The position numbers were made by a program, and so were the translations under genes. Below the pieces are notes generated by a model. It ran no database searches and was not told the DNA's origin. It was given only the letters and a program-made list of their open reading frames with translations. A stretch of DNA of 64,000 nucleotides from Phycisphaerales bacterium (GTDB lineage: Bacteria; Planctomycetota; Phycisphaerae; Phycisphaerales; UBA1924), in assembly GCA_027083355.1 (NCBI GenBank), contig JALWOY010000081.1, positions 1 to 64,000 on the forward strand, in the 5' to 3' direction. Positions 1-7,382 of this stretch are shown here, piece after piece (the first letter of the stretch is position 1; the number at the start of each line of letters is the position of its first letter).

Positions 1-56
1 GGTGTGCCGCGTCGAACGCTGGGTGATCGGAAAACTCCTCATCGACGCGGCACACC
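1..56. repeat. 15-bp inverted repeat at left edge
   Basis: Bases 1-15 and 42-56 are exact reverse complements (core GTGTGCCGCGTCGA) separated by 26 bases. It may be a structured element or the tail of a gene cut by the window edge. A short open frame at 2-88, without a visible start, would encode about 28 residues ending LPIAA and could be the C-terminus of an upstream gene; this is unproven. Confidence 0.45.
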
Positions 57-95
57 GACGAAAAAGAAAGCTCCCAATCGCCGCATGATGCAAAA

Positions 96-114
96 GGCCC
101 GTCAGCGAGGGGCC
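96..114 (+). repeat. Left REP-like repeat flanking the transposase
   Basis: GGCCC and GGGGCC arms enclose GTCAGCGA. The 13 bases GTCAGCGAGGGGC (101-113) recur exactly at 700-712, on the other side of the transposase gene and in the same orientation. The sequence resembles the dispersed family A hairpins with one arm reduced. Confidence 0.55.
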
Positions 115-148
115 GAACTCGCCGTGGACGCCCGTGTACCCTGCCTCG

Positions 149-631
149 ATGCCCCCGCTCGCCTATTTCCTGACGTGGACCACCTACGGCTCCTGGCTCA
201 GGGGAGACCGCCGAGGCAGTGTCGTCGATGAAAACCGATGGGGCCGGGCATACGCAACCCCGAACAGCAGGCTTTCTTCGCGCGATACGGGCTTGCTGAA
301 AAATAAACCTTTTCTGCTTACGCATGAAGCAAGACCGTACGTTCACGACGCGATCGTTTCCGTGTGTGAACACCGGGGTTGGCTTCTGCACGCGGTCAAT
401 GTCCGGTCGAACCATGTCCATGTCGTCGTCGCGGCGAACCCGCAACCCGAACGGGTGATGGCCGGCTTCAAGTCGTGGGCGACGAGAGCCCTGCGGGAAT
501 CCGGTTTCGCCGAGAATGGGCAGCGGGTGTGGACCCGGCACGGGAGCACGAGGTATCTGTTCGATCAAGCGAGTTTGACCAAGGCGGTCGACTATGTCAC
601 GCGGCATCAAGATATGAAAGAGGAACGGTAA
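149..631 (+). CDS. IS200-like REP-associated tyrosine transposase
   Basis: This 160-aa protein resembles the Y1/HUH single-strand transposases (IS200-like domain, RAYT group) that cleave and rejoin short palindromic repeats. The metal-binding HUH pair is visible in SNHVHVVV (about residues 89-96). A C-terminal Tyr in KAVDYVTRHQ (about residue 149) is the likely nucleophile. The length suits a RAYT. I chose the ATG at 149 because YFLTWTTYGSW, the usual N-terminal strand of the family, follows directly; a GTG at 134 would add five residues. A 13-base direct repeat flanks the gene (101-113 and 700-712). It stands alone, as RAYT genes usually do. Whether it is active cannot be told from sequence. 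Confidence 0.85.
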   Translation: MPPLAYFLTWTTYGSWLRGDRRGSVVDENRWGRAYATPNSRLSSRDTGLLKNKPFLLTHEARPYVHDAIVSVCEHRGWLLHAVNVRSNHVHVVVAANPQPERVMAGFKSWATRALRESGFAENGQRVWTRHGSTRYLFDQASLTKAVDYVTRHQDMKEER

Positions 632-688
632 GTTCAGCAGCCCCGCGCTCATGCTTGGGGCTCTTTTGCGCCGCCTTCTCTCGGGAAG

Positions 689-712
689 GCGCTCGGAGCG
701 TCAGCGAGGGGC
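689..712 (+). repeat. Right REP-like repeat flanking the transposase
   Basis: The hairpin starts at CTC, closes at GAGGGG and carries a GTCA loop. It shares GTCAGCGAGGGGC with 101-113. It matches the family A pattern (stem, tandem G.A, short stem, tetraloop) with one bulged G. Confidence 0.55.
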
Positions 713-722
713 ATCATCCCGA

Positions 723-2405
723 TCACAAGCCCAGCTTCTCCGCGAGGAAATCCCCCACCGCGTCGAGCGCGATCCGTTCCTGCGCGAGCGTGTCGCGATC
801 GCGGACCGTCACGGTCCCGTCCGTCAGAGTCTCGCCGTCGATCGTGAAGCAGAACGGGCAGCCCGCCTCGTCCATCCGGGCGTACCGCTTGCCGATGGAC
901 TGCTTCTCGTCGTATTCAATCGCCCCGTAGCGGCCGAACCGCTGGACGAGTTCCGCCCGGAGTTTGTCGGCTACCTCGGGCATGCCGTCTTTTTTGACCA
1001 GCGGGAAAACCGCCGCCTTGATCGGGCTGAGGCGGGGGTGGAACTTCATGTAGACCTTGCTGGGTCGGCCGGGGTCGGGCGTGTACGCCTCACACAGCAC
1101 CGCCAGCACGCCGCGGTCGAGGCCCGCGGACGGCTCGATGACGTGAGGGAAGTACCGCTCGCCCTTGGGCTGGCCGTTCTTGGCGAGTTCGCCGCGGGTG
1201 GGGTCGAAGTATTTGAGTTTGTCGCCGAGGCCCGAGTGCTCGGCGTGCTGCCGGAGATCGAAATCGGTGCGGTCGGCGATGCCCTCGAGCTCGCCGAAGC
1301 CGGGGGCGGTGAAGGGGAATCGGTACTCGATGTCGGAGGTGCCGGCGCCCTCCTTGGCGTAGTGGGCGAGCTCGTCGCGGTCGTGCTCGCGGAGCTGGAG
1401 GTTGTCGCCGGCGAGGCCGAGGCCCTGCCACCACTTCATGCGCCAGTCTCGCCAGAATGCGTACCAGTCGGCGGTGTCGTCGGGGTGGCAGAAGAACTCG
1501 ATCTCCATCTGCTCGAACTCGCGGGATCGGAAGGTGAAGTTGCGGGGCGTGACCTCGTTTCGGAAGGCCTTGCCGGTCTGGGCGATGCCGAAGGGGACGC
1601 CGACGCGTGTGGTGTCGACGACGTTTTTAAAGTTGATGAAGATACCTTGAGCTGTCTCGGGGCGGAGATAGACCTTATTTTCTTCGTCGAAGACAGCCCC
1701 GGTGTAACTGAAGAACATGAGGTTGAACTCACGGGGCTCTGTAAGTTCTCCACCACAGTTCGGGCACGGCCAAGGCGATGGTTTTTCGGTTGTGGCCCCG
1801 AGGATACGTATCAACATCGTCAGAGGAATCGGTGCGGTTGAACTCTTCAGTGTTGCGATGATTTCGTTGGCTTGGTCGCGGAATACCGCAAGCCCTGGCG
1901 CAAGTTTACTTCCCTTTTTCTTTGTCCATGTAAGTGCCGCCGTACCATCCACAAGAATTGATTCCTGCTCGTCCTTTTCAGTAACTCCCGCAAGATCACA
2001 CACCCAAGAACTCTTTGACAGCAGATCGGGCACATGATCCGCCCGAAAAAGCTTCTTGCACTGCCGGCATGTCTGCATCGGGTCACTAAACCCCCCGACG
2101 TGCCCGCTCGCCTCCCACACCTTCGGGTTCTGGATGATGCATGTGTCCACCGGGACGATCCGCACCGGCTTGCCGTTGGGGCCGGTTTTGCCGTTGCAGC
2201 CCATCAGCACGACGTCGTTCCACCAGGCGTCGCGGAGGTTCTTTTTGAGCTGGGCGCCCAGCGGGCCGTAATCCCAGAAGCCGTTGATGCCGCCGTAGAT
2301 CTCGCTGGCCTGATAGATGAGCCCCCGGCGTTTGCACAGGGCCATGATGTCGTCCATCGACTTTTTCTGGGCGTCGGCGGTGGCATCGGGTGCGTTGTCG
2401 GTCAT
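723..2405 (-). CDS. glyS: Glycyl-tRNA synthetase (class II, alpha2 type)
   Basis: This 560-aa enzyme charges tRNA-Gly in the cytoplasm. The frame has the class II core of the dimeric GlyRS. Motif 2 region reads RPETAQGIFINFKNV and then FRNEVTPRNFTFRSREFEQME; a late PSAGLDRG is motif 3. The substrate loop YGPLGAQLKKN lies near the N-terminus, and Zn-type Cys pairs CRQCKK and CPNCGG are in the insertion region. The ATG at 2405 is chosen over an upstream extension because GGAGAA lies 5-10 bases before it and family homology starts just after (MDDIMALCKRRG). Residues about 100-262 are encoded by clearly AT-richer DNA (1620-2100) than the rest of the gene, suggesting a recombined segment. It is monocistronic as far as visible. 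Confidence 0.95.
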   Translation of the reverse strand: MTDNAPDATADAQKKSMDDIMALCKRRGLIYQASEIYGGINGFWDYGPLGAQLKKNLRDAWWNDVVLMGCNGKTGPNGKPVRIVPVDTCIIQNPKVWEASGHVGGFSDPMQTCRQCKKLFRADHVPDLLSKSSWVCDLAGVTEKDEQESILVDGTAALTWTKKKGSKLAPGLAVFRDQANEIIATLKSSTAPIPLTMLIRILGATTEKPSPWPCPNCGGELTEPREFNLMFFSYTGAVFDEENKVYLRPETAQGIFINFKNVVDTTRVGVPFGIAQTGKAFRNEVTPRNFTFRSREFEQMEIEFFCHPDDTADWYAFWRDWRMKWWQGLGLAGDNLQLREHDRDELAHYAKEGAGTSDIEYRFPFTAPGFGELEGIADRTDFDLRQHAEHSGLGDKLKYFDPTRGELAKNGQPKGERYFPHVIEPSAGLDRGVLAVLCEAYTPDPGRPSKVYMKFHPRLSPIKAAVFPLVKKDGMPEVADKLRAELVQRFGRYGAIEYDEKQSIGKRYARMDEAGCPFCFTIDGETLTDGTVTVRDRDTLAQERIALDAVGDFLAEKLGL

Positions 2406-2569
2406 CGCGGGTTCTCCTTCGGGCGGGAAGTGTAGGGAAGGAGGGACGGGCCGTGATCGCCATGCGAAGAACACCCGAGGCCGTAGACAGGTCTTGGCCT
2501 GCTCCCCAAATCCTGATCCATGTGCTATGAGAGTCCCGAGCGGCTCCGGTCGGGCCGAGGAGACTCCTG

Positions 2570-2804
2570 ATGAAGCAAACAAGACACAGTCCGGAACAGA
2601 TCGTGACCAAACTCCGTGAGGCCGACGCGATGCTCGCGGCGGGACGAACCATCGCCCAGGTCGTCCAGGCCCTCGGCGTCAGCGAGGCGACCTTCCACCG
2701 CTGGCGGAACCAGTACGGCGGGATGAAGGCCGAGGAAGCCCGACGGCTCAAAGAACTCGAGATCGAGAACGCACGGCTGAAGAAAGCCGTCGCGGGCCTG
2801 CCGG
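2570..2804 (+). pseudogene. IS3-family transposase OrfA, truncated remnant
   Basis: An ATG with a GAGGAG ribosome site (2556-2562) opens a frame with the helix-turn-helix of IS3 OrfA: PEQIVTKLREADAMLAAG, then LGVSEATFHRWRNQYGGM, then the leucine-zipper-like LKELEIENARLKKAVA. The homology stops around 2800, exactly where the convergent EF-G gene ends (stop at 2805-2807), and the frame runs on into antisense of that gene until 2842. OrfB with the DDE catalytic domain is absent. This is therefore a dead end-fragment of an insertion sequence; I could not define its terminal inverted repeat. Confidence 0.85.
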
Positions 2805-4868
2805 TCAGTCGTCGTCCTTGTGCCCCTCGAACGCCGCGATGACCTCCTGCTGGATGTGCGGCGGGCACGGCTCGTCGTGGCTGTAGTCGATCGTGTACGA
2901 GCCCGAGCCCCCGGTCATGCTCTTGAGCTCGGTCGAGTAGTTCTGCAGCTCGCCCAGCGGCACCTGCGCCACGATCGTGCAGCGGTCGCCCGGCAGCATC
3001 CGCGTGTCCTGCACACGCCCGCGCCGCGTCGAGAGGTCGCCCGTCAGATCGCCCATGTACTGCGAGGGCGCCGTCACCTCCAGCGTGACGAACGGCTCGA
3101 GCAACGCGGGCTTCGCCTTGTTCACCGCGTCGATGAACGCCTTCTTGCCCGCCGTGATGAACGCGATCTCCTTCGAGTCGACCGGGTGGTGCTTGCCGTC
3201 GTACACCTCGACCTTCACGCCCGTCATCGGGTATCCCGCCACGGCCCCGTCGCTGAGCACCTGCCGGATGCCCTTCTCGATCGCCGGCATGAACTGCTTC
3301 GGGATCGAGCCACCCACCGTCGCGTTGACGAATTCGAGGTCCTCCTCGCTCCCGTCGGGCAGCGGCTCGACACGGAGATAGACCTCGCCGAACTGCCCGG
3401 CGCCGCCCGTCTGCTTCTTGTGGCGGTGGTGCCCCTCGGCCTTGCCCCGGATGGTCTCCTTGTAGGCGACCTTGGGCGGGGCCGTCTCCAGCTCGATGCC
3501 CATCTCCTCCTGGAGCCGCTCGAGGACGATCCGAAGGTGCGTCTCGCCCAGCCCGCGGAGGACCGTCTGCTTCGTCGCGGCGATCCGGTCGAGGACGAGG
3601 CAGGGGTCCTCCTCCATCATCTTCTGGATGGCGGAGCCGAACTTCGTCTCGTCGGCGTGGTTCTTCAGCTCGATCGCCAGCCCGTACATCGGCTTGGGCA
3701 GGGGCAGCGGCCGGAGATGGACCGAGTCCATGTCGTGGTCCTGGTGGAGGGTGGCGTCGAAATGCAGCTCGTCGATCTTGGTCAGGGCGCCGATATCACC
3801 CGGGCCGATCGCCTCGATCTCCTCGTGGTCCTTGCCCTGCCGCTTGATGATGTGCCCGATGCGGACGGGCTTCTTGTGATCGTCGACGATCAACTCGTCC
3901 TTCGAATGGACGGTGCCCTGGTGGACACGGAAGACCCCCAGCTTGCCGACGTGCTTGTCCGTCGTCACCTTGAACACGTGCGCCAGAACCGGCGCCGACG
4001 GGTCGGGCTCGGGCTTGTACTCGACCTCGACACCATCGACCGTCTTGAGGAACGGCCGGGGGTTGCCCTCGAGCGGGCTGGGCAGCAGGCTCGCGATGAC
4101 GTGCATCAGGCTCCCGATGCCCGCGCCCGTCTTCGCCGAGCAGTAACAGACCGGGACGAGGTGCCCGTCGCGCAGGGCGGCCTCGAACGCGTCGTGCACC
4201 TTCTGCCTGTCGAGGTTCGCGTCGTCGCCCTCCTCCAGGTACTGCGTCATCAGCTCGTCCTGCATCTCGACGATCTGCTCCACGATCGCCATGTGCGCCG
4301 ACGCCGCGTCGCTGAACAGCGTCGGCCCGTCGGCGGACTCGTCGAACACCGGGACGGCATCCTTCCGGTCGGCCGTCGGAAGGTTCACCGGCAGGCACTC
4401 GCCGCCGAACTCCTCGCGGATCTGCTCGGTCAGGCTCTCGATCTCGGCGTTCTCTTCGTCGATCTTGTTGACGACGATCATCCGCGGGAGGTTGCGGGAC
4501 TTGGCCACCGCCATCATCCGCCGCGTAACCGGCTCGATCCCCTTGTGCGCGTCGATCACGACGACGACCGTCTCGACGGCGGGGAACGCCGCGATGGCGT
4601 GGCCGATGAAATCGGGCGAGCCCGGCGCGTCGATCACGTTGACCATGTGCTTCTCGTGCTCGAAATGCATCACCGTCGTGTAGAGCGAGCGGTGGTGATG
4701 CTTCTCGGAGTCCCGCCAGTCGCTGACGGTGTTGCCCTCCTCCACGGACCCCATCCGCGTCGTCTCGCCCGCGGCAAAGAGAAAACGCTCGGCGAGCGTC
4801 GTCTTGCCCGAACCGGCGTGGCCCGTGAGGATGATGTTGCGGATGTCGGCGGGGTTGCGTACAGCCAT
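2805..4868 (-). CDS. fusA: Elongation factor G-like translational GTPase
   Basis: This 687-aa GTPase belongs to the EF-G family, which moves tRNA-mRNA through the ribosome or splits ribosomes for recycling. G1 is GHAGSGKT (residues 16-23), G3 is DAPGSPDF, G4 is NKID and G5 is SAK. The later half carries EF-G domains III-V, ending in STELKSMTGGSGSYTIDYSHDEP. The GSVEEGNTVSDWRDSE segment is typical of the EF-G-like second paralogue (FusA2 type) rather than the str-operon EF-G, and no rpsL/rpsG/tuf lies nearby. The start is the ATG at 4868, since upstream sequence shows no homology. A truncated IS element abuts its 3' end. Confidence 0.9.
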   Translation of the reverse strand: MAVRNPADIRNIILTGHAGSGKTTLAERFLFAAGETTRMGSVEEGNTVSDWRDSEKHHHRSLYTTVMHFEHEKHMVNVIDAPGSPDFIGHAIAAFPAVETVVVVIDAHKGIEPVTRRMMAVAKSRNLPRMIVVNKIDEENAEIESLTEQIREEFGGECLPVNLPTADRKDAVPVFDESADGPTLFSDAASAHMAIVEQIVEMQDELMTQYLEEGDDANLDRQKVHDAFEAALRDGHLVPVCYCSAKTGAGIGSLMHVIASLLPSPLEGNPRPFLKTVDGVEVEYKPEPDPSAPVLAHVFKVTTDKHVGKLGVFRVHQGTVHSKDELIVDDHKKPVRIGHIIKRQGKDHEEIEAIGPGDIGALTKIDELHFDATLHQDHDMDSVHLRPLPLPKPMYGLAIELKNHADETKFGSAIQKMMEEDPCLVLDRIAATKQTVLRGLGETHLRIVLERLQEEMGIELETAPPKVAYKETIRGKAEGHHRHKKQTGGAGQFGEVYLRVEPLPDGSEEDLEFVNATVGGSIPKQFMPAIEKGIRQVLSDGAVAGYPMTGVKVEVYDGKHHPVDSKEIAFITAGKKAFIDAVNKAKPALLEPFVTLEVTAPSQYMGDLTGDLSTRRGRVQDTRMLPGDRCTIVAQVPLGELQNYSTELKSMTGGSGSYTIDYSHDEPCPPHIQQEVIAAFEGHKDDD

Positions 4869-5094
4869 CGCGGCGGCCTCCAGAAAAGCGTGCGGGATGA
4901 CCGCCCGGCCCCTCCCTCCGAGGACCGGCCGAGCGGGTTGTGGCGTGCCGGCGGAAACCCCCGATGGGCCCCGCCGATCCGGGCGGCGACGCCGCCGCGG
5001 GGCGGCATTGTAAACACTCCGCGAAGAAATGGGGAGGACGGGATCGGTTTTTCCGGATATCCCGATCTCTTGGGCTCGGGCCGTACACTCGCCC

Positions 5095-6870
5095 ATGCAC
5101 AGCACGCCCACGGGATCGACCATCACCCGCTTCGCCCCCTCCCCCACCGGGCACCTCCATATCGGGGGCGCCCGCACCGCCCTGTTCTGCTGGGCCTTCG
5201 CCGCCCGTGCCCGCGCCGAGGGACGCGACGGCCGATTCCTGCTCCGGATCGAGGACACCGACCGGGCCCGCTCCAGCGAGGACGCCGCCCGGGGCATCCT
5301 CGAAGACCTCGCCTGGCTGGGCATCAACTGGGACGAGGGGCCGGGATTCAGGACGAACCTCGACCGTGAGGGAGCGGTCACCTGCGGCGGCGACCCCCGC
5401 GACGTCGGCCCGTTCTACCAGTCCCAACGCCGGGAAATCTACGACGCCCACCTCCAAACGCTCCTCGAAGCGGGCCTCGCCTACCCCGCCTTCGACACGC
5501 CCGAGCAGCTCGCCGCGATGCGCAAGGCCGCCGAGGCCGAGAAACGCTCGTTCATCTACCGCCGGCCCCCCGGTTATGACCACGCCGCGGCTCTCGCCCG
5601 GGCCGCGTCCGAGCCCCACGTCCTCCGCTTCAAGATGCCCCCCGAGCCGATCACCGTCCGCGACGAGGTGCTCGGCGAGGTGACATTCCCATACGACCAG
5701 ATCGACGATTTCGTGATCCGCAAGGCGGACGGCTTCCCGACGTACCACTTCGCGGTCGTAGTCGACGATGCGCTCATGGGCGTCACACACGTGCTGCGGG
5801 GACAGGAACACCTGAACAACACACCCAAACACGTCGCCCTGCAACGCGCACTCGGTTTCGACACCCCGGCGTACGCCCACATGCCGCTGATCTTCAACAC
5901 CGACGGCACGAAGATGAGCAAACGCGACAAGGACAAGGCCGCCAAGAAGGCGGTGCGGGATGCGAAGATCGACACCGTTGCCGCCCTCATCGATGCCCTG
6001 CCCCCGACGAGCCGCGACCGTGAGGGAGCGGTCTTGCGATCCCTGACCGACGCCGACCTCATCGCCTGGCTCAAGAACAAGCAACGCCAGCTCCCACGCG
6101 ATCAGGTCGCCGCGGTCGCCGCCGCCCTCGACCTGCGGCTGCCCGAGATCGACGTCGAGGACTTCCGCGCCTCGGGCTACCTCCCCGGGGTGATCATCAA
6201 CTACCTCGCCCTGCTCGGGTGGAACCCGGGGATGAAGAACGAGGACGGCACCGACCTCGAACGCTTCGACGCCGCGTTCCTCGCCGAGCATTTCTCGCTG
6301 GACCGCATCGGCAAATCCAACAGCAAGTTCGACCGCGAGAAACTGCTCGCGTTCAACGCCGACACGATCCAGCACGGCATGACCGACGAGGAATTCGCAA
6401 CAGAATGGCTCGCCTGGGCCGAGCGGTTCGATGATCAACTCGCCGCGTGGGCCGGCGAAGACGAGGCCCGCTGGCGTCTGGCCGCCGCCGCCGCCCGTCC
6501 GCGCACGAAGACACTCGCCGACGCCCGCGCGTCGATCGCCTTCGCGCTCACCGACGCGATCACCTACGACCCCAAGAGCGTCAAGAAACACCTGCTCAAG
6601 GGCGAGCCGAACGGGTTGGCGATCCTGCCCGACCTCCGCGATGCCGTCGCGCAGATCGAGGACTGGTCGCCCGAACCGATCGAAGCCGCCATCGCCGCGT
6701 TCGCCGAGTCGAAGGGGATCGGCATGGGCAAGGCCGCCCAGCCGCTGCGCATCGCCCTGACCGGCACGGCCGTCAGCCCGCCACTCGGGATCTCGCTCGC
6801 GCTGGTCGGACGAGACACCACGCTCGCCCGGCTCGACCGGTGCATCGCGCACGATCACACCACGGGTTGA
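5095..6870 (+). CDS. gltX: Glutamyl-tRNA synthetase with in-frame repeat insertions
   Basis: This 591-aa class I synthetase charges tRNA-Glu. It has the ATP motif PSPTGHLHIGGARTAL near the N-terminus, RIEDTDRAR, and the second signature KMSKRDK (about residues 276-282). At 591 aa it is longer than the usual 470-500. One extra segment sits near residues 86-102 and another of about 70 residues lies between KMSKR and the DVEDFRASGYLP helix. Both contain the same repeat-derived peptide DREGAV, encoded by 19 identical bases (5361-5379 and 6015-6033). The ATG at 5095 has no Shine-Dalgarno sequence. A TACACT -10-like box ends 5 bases upstream, so the mRNA may be leaderless. Confidence 0.93.
   Translation: MHSTPTGSTITRFAPSPTGHLHIGGARTALFCWAFAARARAEGRDGRFLLRIEDTDRARSSEDAARGILEDLAWLGINWDEGPGFRTNLDREGAVTCGGDPRDVGPFYQSQRREIYDAHLQTLLEAGLAYPAFDTPEQLAAMRKAAEAEKRSFIYRRPPGYDHAAALARAASEPHVLRFKMPPEPITVRDEVLGEVTFPYDQIDDFVIRKADGFPTYHFAVVVDDALMGVTHVLRGQEHLNNTPKHVALQRALGFDTPAYAHMPLIFNTDGTKMSKRDKDKAAKKAVRDAKIDTVAALIDALPPTSRDREGAVLRSLTDADLIAWLKNKQRQLPRDQVAAVAAALDLRLPEIDVEDFRASGYLPGVIINYLALLGWNPGMKNEDGTDLERFDAAFLAEHFSLDRIGKSNSKFDREKLLAFNADTIQHGMTDEEFATEWLAWAERFDDQLAAWAGEDEARWRLAAAAARPRTKTLADARASIAFALTDAITYDPKSVKKHLLKGEPNGLAILPDLRDAVAQIEDWSPEPIEAAIAAFAESKGIGMGKAAQPLRIALTGTAVSPPLGISLALVGRDTTLARLDRCIAHDHTTG
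5361..5379 (+). repeat. Family C palindromic repeat inside gltX, copy 1
   Basis: GACCG and CGGTC arms flank a GAGGGA-rich loop. The 19 bases are identical to 6015-6033, and a diverged copy is at 61504-61522 in an intergenic repeat island. It encodes DREGAV in a segment of GluRS where bacterial homologues normally go straight to the GPYxQS region. Confidence 0.8.
6015..6033 (+). repeat. Family C palindromic repeat inside gltX, copy 2
   Basis: Identical over 19 bases to 5361-5379 and read in the same frame (DREGAV, residues 308-313). It lies within the long insertion after the KMSKR loop. The flanks of the two copies differ apart from a few bases, which argues against local duplication of a larger segment. 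Confidence 0.8.
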
Positions 6871-7382
6871 TCCACACAATGCCTTGTTTCAGGCGGATTC
6901 TAAGAAAAACTCGTGTGTGTTGACCGGGCCCGGGCGCACGGAGCGGGTATTTTCCTGTCCGACATGGTTTTCGAGCGTATTTCATCATCGCGTTCTGAAG
7001 TGTGCCACGGCTCTGTGAGCCGTGTCTTGGGCATACTTGCGACACACAGCCATTTCACACGGCCAAGATGACCGTACCACACAGAACAGGATTTCACAAG
7101 CCGCTCTAAGCGTCCGGGTTTCGTGGTGTGCGCGAGGGATGTCAATCCCACCTCTCCCCGGTCGCCGGGGAGAGGTCGACGACGCGGAGCGTCGGCGGGT
7201 GAGGGGCTTCAACTTCTTCCCCTCCTTCACGCCTCGTCGATCGGCAAGTGCAAACGAACGAACGGAGACATGATGCCCCTCTCCCCGGCCCTCTCCCCGG
7301 CCCTCTCCCCGCACGCGGGGAGTGGGAGACGAGAACACCCGGATCTTGCGCCGGAAATCACGAGATCGTTTTGGGATCCGTA
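6871..7382. repeat. Intergenic repeat island 1
   Basis: There is no credible gene here. Modules from left: a GGGCCCGGGCGC hairpin near 6920-6955; module E (6969 to about 7105) with the palindrome GCCACGGCTCTGTGAGCCGTG and a CACACGGCCAAGATG arm; module H (about 7108-7255), built on CCTCTCCCCGG..CCGGGGAGAGG with GGGTGAGGGGCTTCAACTTCTTC; and a triple CCCTCTCCCCGG run (7276-7320) closing in a GGGGA arm. Modules E and H recur at 61105-61420, with H inverted relative to E. Both adjacent genes end or start outside the island. Confidence 0.8.

Noticed and set aside
4-231. Small gene at the left edge
   Set aside because: The frame is Arg-rich, covers an inverted repeat and overlaps the transposase gene's start; no family resemblance.
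2820-5369. Long open frame antisense to the EF-G gene
   Set aside because: High GC leaves few stop codons in antisense frames; the translation is Arg/Leu/Asp-rich noise and the sense strand has full EF-G motifs.
7276-7330. CRISPR-like repeat of CCCTCTCCCCGG
   Set aside because: Three short units are contiguous without spacers; they are family D repeat halves.
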